A program made the position numbers and the translations under genes. A DNA stretch of 16,863 nt from Sediminicultor sp035648055. Lineage in GTDB: Bacteria; Atribacterota; Phoenicimicrobiia; Phoenicimicrobiales; Phoenicimicrobiaceae. Below are positions 13,530 through 16,863 of the stretch, one piece after another (positions within the stretch are counted from its first letter, which is position 1; every line of letters starts with the position of its first letter). The DNA lies in contig DASRMF010000079.1 in NCBI GenBank assembly GCA_035648055.1, positions 1 to 16,863 of the forward strand, given 5' to 3'. The notes beneath the pieces are model-generated. The model saw only the letters and a list, made by a program, of their open reading frames with translations, was not told the origin of the DNA and ran no database searches.

Positions 13530-13554
13530 CATCAAATACTGATGCTGTTAGAAT
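13526..13554 (+). promoter_or_regulatory. Strong sigma-70-type promoter for rpsL-rpsG-fusA-tuf
   Basis: A perfect TTGACA (13526-13531), a 17-bp spacer and TAGAAT (13549-13554, 5 of 6) are present, with TGT directly before the -10 (extended -10). The TGA inside the -35 hexamer is the rpoC stop codon. The predicted start near 13561 leaves about 50 bases of leader for rpsL. Confidence 0.8.
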
Positions 13555-13610
13555 ATAAAAGTATTTTTATTTATAGGATATTGATAAATTTAAATAAAGG
13601 AAGGTAAGAT

Positions 13611-13994
13611 ATGCCTACCATAAACCAATTAGTAAGAAAAGGTAGAAAAAAGGCCCTTAAAAAATCTGGTACGCCCTCTTTGCAGGGCAGCCCTTTAAAA
13701 AGAGGGGTATGTACTAGAGTTTGGACTATAACTCCTAAGAAACCTAATTCCGCCTTAAGAAAAGTCACTCGAGTAAGATTAACTAATAATATGGAGGTGA
13801 CTGCATATATTCCAGGAATAGGGCATAATCTTCAAGAACATTCCATTGTGCTCTTAAGGGGTGGAAGGGTAAAAGATTTACCAGGAGTTAGATATCATAT
13901 CGTTAGAGGAGTTATGGATGCTACCGGAGTAGAAAATAGGATGCAAGGGCGTTCAAGATATGGCGCTAAAAAACCAAAAAAGACAACCAAGTAA
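13611..13994 (+). CDS. rpsL: 30S ribosomal protein S12
   Basis: S12 lies at the decoding centre and influences accuracy and translocation. The protein has 127 residues and is almost colinear with E. coli S12. The two loops involved in streptomycin response are wild type: TPKKPNSALRK (41-51, K43 and K44) and GGRVKDLPGVRYH (84-96, with K88 and D89, the residue methylthiolated in E. coli). The start has AAGGAAGG (13598-13605) just upstream, and MPTINQLVRKG is a standard N-terminus. It is the first gene of the str operon, 81 bases after rpoC. The L7Ae-like gene found between rpoC and rpsL in Firmicutes is absent. Confidence 0.98.
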   Translation: MPTINQLVRKGRKKALKKSGTPSLQGSPLKRGVCTRVWTITPKKPNSALRKVTRVRLTNNMEVTAYIPGIGHNLQEHSIVLLRGGRVKDLPGVRYHIVRGVMDATGVENRMQGRSRYGAKKPKKTTK

Positions 13995-14000
13995 TAAACT

Positions 14001-14016
14001 TTGGTTACCTAGTTAA
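14001..14016. repeat. Two octamer units after rpsL
   Basis: TTGGTTAC (14001-14008) and CTAGTTAA (14009-14016) belong to the YTRGTTAN octamer family. Together with AACCAAG at the end of rpsL (13985-13991) a short imperfect hairpin is possible, but no T-run follows. Confidence 0.5.
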
Positions 14017-14053
14017 TTAAATAATAATTTTAAAAAGATAGAGGTGGTAAATA

Positions 14054-14524
14054 ATGTCCAGGAGAAGAAAGGCAGTAAAGAGAATAAATGCACCAGATCC
14101 TGTGTACCATGATAAGAATATAACACTTTTTATAAACAAGCTAATGCATGATGGCAAAAAAAGCAAAGCAGAAGCAATTTTTTATAGGGCTTTAGATATA
14201 GCTTCTAAAAAGACAAAAAAGGAGCCCTTGGAAGTATTTAATCAAGCCTTACAGAATGTTATGCCGGTATTGGAAGTGAAGTCAAGGAGAGTTGGAGGAG
14301 CAAGTTATCAGATCCCCATTGAAGTAAGTCCGGATAGAAGAATTACTTTAGGGATGAGATGGATAATTAACTTTGCCAGGAAAAGAACAGGTAAGCCAAT
14401 GCATGAAAAATTATCCTTAGAGTTTACAGATGCGGCAAATGGTGTTGGGACAGCCGTTAAAAAGAAAGAAGACACACATAAAATGGCTGAAGCAAATAAA
14501 GCATTCGCTCACTACAGATGGTAA
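14054..14524 (+). CDS. rpsG: 30S ribosomal protein S7
   Basis: S7 nucleates assembly of the 16S rRNA 3' major (head) domain and contacts E-site tRNA and S11. The protein has 156 residues, the usual bacterial length. It begins MSRRRKAVKRINAPDPVYHD, contains KLMHDGKKSKAEAIFYRALD (29-48) and VKSRRVGGASYQIPIEVSPD (75-94), and ends AEANKAFAHYRW, a typical C-terminus. A good ribosome site, GAGGTGG (14041-14047), precedes the ATG by six bases. In E. coli, S7 represses the str operon by binding the rpsL-rpsG spacer; the 59-base spacer here is short and shows no obvious S7-site mimic. Confidence 0.98.
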   Translation: MSRRRKAVKRINAPDPVYHDKNITLFINKLMHDGKKSKAEAIFYRALDIASKKTKKEPLEVFNQALQNVMPVLEVKSRRVGGASYQIPIEVSPDRRITLGMRWIINFARKRTGKPMHEKLSLEFTDAANGVGTAVKKKEDTHKMAEANKAFAHYRW

Positions 14525-14531
14525 ATAAAAT

Positions 14532-14590
14532 AGTCGTTAGATTTTAGTTACCTGGTTAACCGGGTAACTGGATAACTGGTTAACTAAAAT
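14532..14590. repeat. AGTCGTTAG word and octamer array between rpsG and fusA
   Basis: AGTCGTTAG (14532-14540) is followed by five octamers, TTAGTTAC, CTGGTTAA, CCGGGTAA, CTGGATAA and CTGGTTAA (14544-14583). The ends are an exact 10-bp inverted repeat, ATTTTAGTTA (14541-14550) with TAACTAAAAT (14581-14590). This extends imperfectly to about 21 bp (17 of 21 matching), so the array can fold as one hairpin. Confidence 0.7.
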
Positions 14591-14632
14591 ATAAGAAATA
14601 CAAAATAAGAATTAAGATAAGGTTTTTAAATT

Positions 14633-16696
14633 ATGTCTACGAAACATTCTTTAAACAAAATAAGAAATATTGGTATAATGGCCCATATTGATGCCGGAAA
14701 GACTACCGTTACCGAGAGGATACTTTACTATACGGGAAAAGTTCATAAGATGGGCGAGGTCCATGAAGGGTCTGCAACTATGGATTGGATGCCTCAAGAA
14801 AAAGAGAGGGGCATTACTATAACTTCTGCAGCAACCACTCTTTACTGGAAAGATAATCGTATTAATATTATTGATACGCCTGGACACGTAGATTTTACCA
14901 TGGAAGTTGAGCGCTGTTTAAGAGTGCTTGATGGTGCTGTTGCAGTATTCTGTGCAGTGGGAGGAGTTGAACCTCAGACAGAAACCGTTTGGCATCAGGC
15001 AGAAAGATATGGTGTTCCTCGTATCGCCTTTATTAATAAAATGGATAGACCAGGAGCAGATTTTTACCATGTTATAAAGATGATTCAAGATAAACTAGCG
15101 GCTAATCCAATCATTGTTCAATTGCCCTGGGGGAGTGAAGAAAACTTCAAAGGCATTATCGACTTAATAAAGATGAAGGCTTATTCTTACTCCATAGATG
15201 ATTTAGGAGTAAATTATAAAGAAGTATCTATATCAGAAGATACACTGGAATTAGCTAATGAATATCATCATAAAATGATAGAAAGCTTGGCTGAACTTGA
15301 TGAGAAAATTATGGATAGATTTCTTGAAGGTGAGGAAATTACTCCCAATGAAATAAAATCTGCAATTCGCAGGTTAACTATTAAAAATGAGGCAGTTCCG
15401 ATTTTCTGTGGTTCGGCTTTAAAGAACAAAGGTATTCAGTTGCTTTTAGATGCAATAGTTGATTATCTACCTTCTCCTTTAGATGTTCCGCCGACCAAAG
15501 GCATAGATCCCCAGAGCGAAAATGTGATAACTAGATTACCTGAGGATAAAGAACCATTATCTTCTTTGGTTTTTAAAATTATGACTGATCCTTATATAGG
15601 GAAATTAAGTTTTGTCAGAGTTTATTCAGGTATATTGAAATCAGGTTCTTATATTTATAATTCAACTAAAGGTTTTAAGGAAAGAATAAATAGATTAGTA
15701 TTAATTCATGCTGATCACAAGAATGATGTTACCGAGATACCTGCAGGAAATTTGGGTGCAATAATAGGTTTAAAAAAATCTACTACCGGTGATACTTTAT
15801 GTGACATAGAACATCCTATAATTTTAGAATCAATGAAAATTCCTGAGCCGGTAATATCTATTGCTATAGAACCAAAAAATAAAGCAGAGCAAGATAAAAT
15901 GGCTTTAGCCTTGGATAAATTAGCAGAAGAGGATCCTACTTTTAGAAGGGCGCATAATGTTGAAACCGGTCAAACTATCATTTCGGGTATGGGGGAACTG
16001 CATTTAGAAATAATCGTAGATCGTTTATTTCGAGAATTTAAAGTAGAAGGAAATATAGGAAAGCCACAAGTGGCTTATAAAGAAACAATTGAGAGAACTG
16101 CTAAGGCCAGAGGGAAATTTATCAGACAATCAGGAGGTAGGGGACAATATGGAGACGTAACTCTAGAGGTAGAACCTTACAAAGAAGATAATTTTAAATT
16201 CATTAATAGGATAGTTGGCGGAGCAATACCCAAAGAATATATTCCCGCAGTAGAACAGGGCATAAAAGAAGCTATGTTAAGTGGAGTATTGGCTAATTAC
16301 CCGGTTATCAATATAAAGGTAACTTTACTAGATGGTTCTTTTCATCCAGTAGATTCATCGGAGATTGCTTTTAAAATTGCAGGCTCTATGGCTTTTAAAG
16401 AATGTGTGAAAAAGGCCAAACCAATACTTTTAGAGCCGATGATGGAAGTAGAAATTGTAACCCCAGAAGAATATTTAGGCAGTTTAGTAAGTGATATAAG
16501 TTCACGAAGGGCGAAAGTAGAAGGGATAGAATCAAAGGCTAAAGTAAAAATTATTACTGCTCACGTGCCCTTAGTAGAAATGTTTGGTTATGCTACCAGC
16601 TTAAGGTCAATTTCACAAGGTAGAGCTGCTTTTACTATGCAGTTTTTATATTACGAGAGAGTTCCAGACAATATTACCAAGGAAATATTATTCTAA
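14633..16696 (+). CDS. fusA: Elongation factor G
   Basis: EF-G is the GTPase that drives tRNA-mRNA translocation and, with RRF, ribosome recycling. The protein has 687 residues. G-domain motifs are AHIDAGKTT (17-25, P-loop), switch II DTPGHVDF (81-88), NKMD (135-138) and SAL (261-263). The switch I region EKERGITITSA (56-66) is intact. Domains II to V follow in normal order; domain IV has GGRGQYGDVTLEVEPY near 502-517, and the C-terminus includes ISSRRAKVEG. The ATG at 14633 gives MSTKHSLNKIRNIGIMAHID. The Shine-Dalgarno is weak (ATAAGG at 14617-14622, ten bases away). Position between rpsG and tuf marks this as the main translational EF-G, not an EF-G2 paralogue. Confidence 0.98.
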   Translation: MSTKHSLNKIRNIGIMAHIDAGKTTVTERILYYTGKVHKMGEVHEGSATMDWMPQEKERGITITSAATTLYWKDNRINIIDTPGHVDFTMEVERCLRVLDGAVAVFCAVGGVEPQTETVWHQAERYGVPRIAFINKMDRPGADFYHVIKMIQDKLAANPIIVQLPWGSEENFKGIIDLIKMKAYSYSIDDLGVNYKEVSISEDTLELANEYHHKMIESLAELDEKIMDRFLEGEEITPNEIKSAIRRLTIKNEAVPIFCGSALKNKGIQLLLDAIVDYLPSPLDVPPTKGIDPQSENVITRLPEDKEPLSSLVFKIMTDPYIGKLSFVRVYSGILKSGSYIYNSTKGFKERINRLVLIHADHKNDVTEIPAGNLGAIIGLKKSTTGDTLCDIEHPIILESMKIPEPVISIAIEPKNKAEQDKMALALDKLAEEDPTFRRAHNVETGQTIISGMGELHLEIIVDRLFREFKVEGNIGKPQVAYKETIERTAKARGKFIRQSGGRGQYGDVTLEVEPYKEDNFKFINRIVGGAIPKEYIPAVEQGIKEAMLSGVLANYPVINIKVTLLDGSFHPVDSSEIAFKIAGSMAFKECVKKAKPILLEPMMEVEIVTPEEYLGSLVSDISSRRAKVEGIESKAKVKIITAHVPLVEMFGYATSLRSISQGRAAFTMQFLYYERVPDNITKEILF

Positions 16697-16744
16697 GTTT
16701 AAAATAATAAAAATAGTATAGAATATTTAAGGAGGAAAAATCAA

Positions 16745-16863
16745 ATGGCAAAAGAAAAATTTGTAAGAACTAAACCCCATATTAATGTGGGTACTATCGG
16801 TCATGTAGACCATGGTAAAACAACCTTAACCTCAGCAATCACTAAATATCTGGCCACCAAAGG
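16745..16863 (+). CDS. tuf: Elongation factor Tu, N-terminal 39 residues (gene cut by window end)
   Basis: The start of the second EF-Tu gene, in the tufA position of the str operon. It reads MAKEKFVRTKPHINVGTIGH and continues with VDHGKTTLTSAI, so the G1 loop GHVDHGKT is intact. A strong ribosome site, GGAGG (16731-16735), precedes the ATG by nine bases, in contrast to the weak site of fusA 48 bases upstream of this start; this fits the high demand for EF-Tu. By my count GC is about 38%. It is a different gene from the tuf whose end lies at 1-144, both on the same strand. Confidence 0.97.
   Translation, partial: MAKEKFVRTKPHINVGTIGHVDHGKTTLTSAITKYLATK

Overview
The window is one continuous rif-str cluster of a low-GC bacterium. 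All genes lie on the + strand. The order is tuf (3' end), rpmG, tRNA-Trp, secE, nusG, rplK, rplA, L10-leader attenuator, rplJ, rplL, rpoB, rpoC, rpsL, rpsG, fusA, tuf (5' end). Gene content and order are the conserved bacterial arrangement and I see no accessory gene. The strongly AGA/TTA/ATA-biased codons, the Clostridia-like module in RpoB and the lineage-specific insertions in both large RNA polymerase subunits suggest an anaerobic candidate-phylum bacterium (Atribacterota- or Aerophobota-like). That placement is an inference from style and memory, with low confidence.

Layout: 1-144 is the end of one EF-Tu gene, with higher GC than anything else here. 145-428 holds heptamer repeats, a composite palindrome and a strong promoter for rpmG. 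429-1530 is rpmG, tRNA-Trp, secE and nusG. 1531-1702 is filled with two opposed octamer arrays. 1703-4242 encodes the stalk proteins L11, L1, L10 and L12, with an L10-type attenuator ahead of rplJ and a 16-bp stem-loop terminator after rplL. 4243-4580 is noncoding: terminator, candidate promoters and inverted heptamer arrays. 4581-13529 is rpoB and rpoC. 13526-13554 is a near-consensus promoter whose -35 box overlaps the rpoC stop codon. It should drive rpsL, rpsG, fusA and the second tuf.

Together the genes make the transcription core (beta, beta'), its elongation factor NusG, the SecE translocon subunit, the ribosomal GTPase-associated stalk (L11, L10, L12), decoding-centre proteins (S12, S7) and the translational GTPases (EF-G, EF-Tu). 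This lets RNA polymerase and ribosome components be set jointly.

Two things are unusual. First, a sequence module that normally occurs once in beta' just before its second zinc site (RpoC 940-1006) recurs: five degenerate tandem copies at 61-64-residue spacing form a ~325-residue insertion near the beta' C-terminus, and two more related copies sit in beta. Second, nearly every longer intergenic gap is built from degenerate tandem 7- or 8-bp units. Several are arranged as inverted arms, and a shared 9-bp word (AGTCGTTAG) occurs in four gaps with a consistent orientation relative to the adjacent gene.
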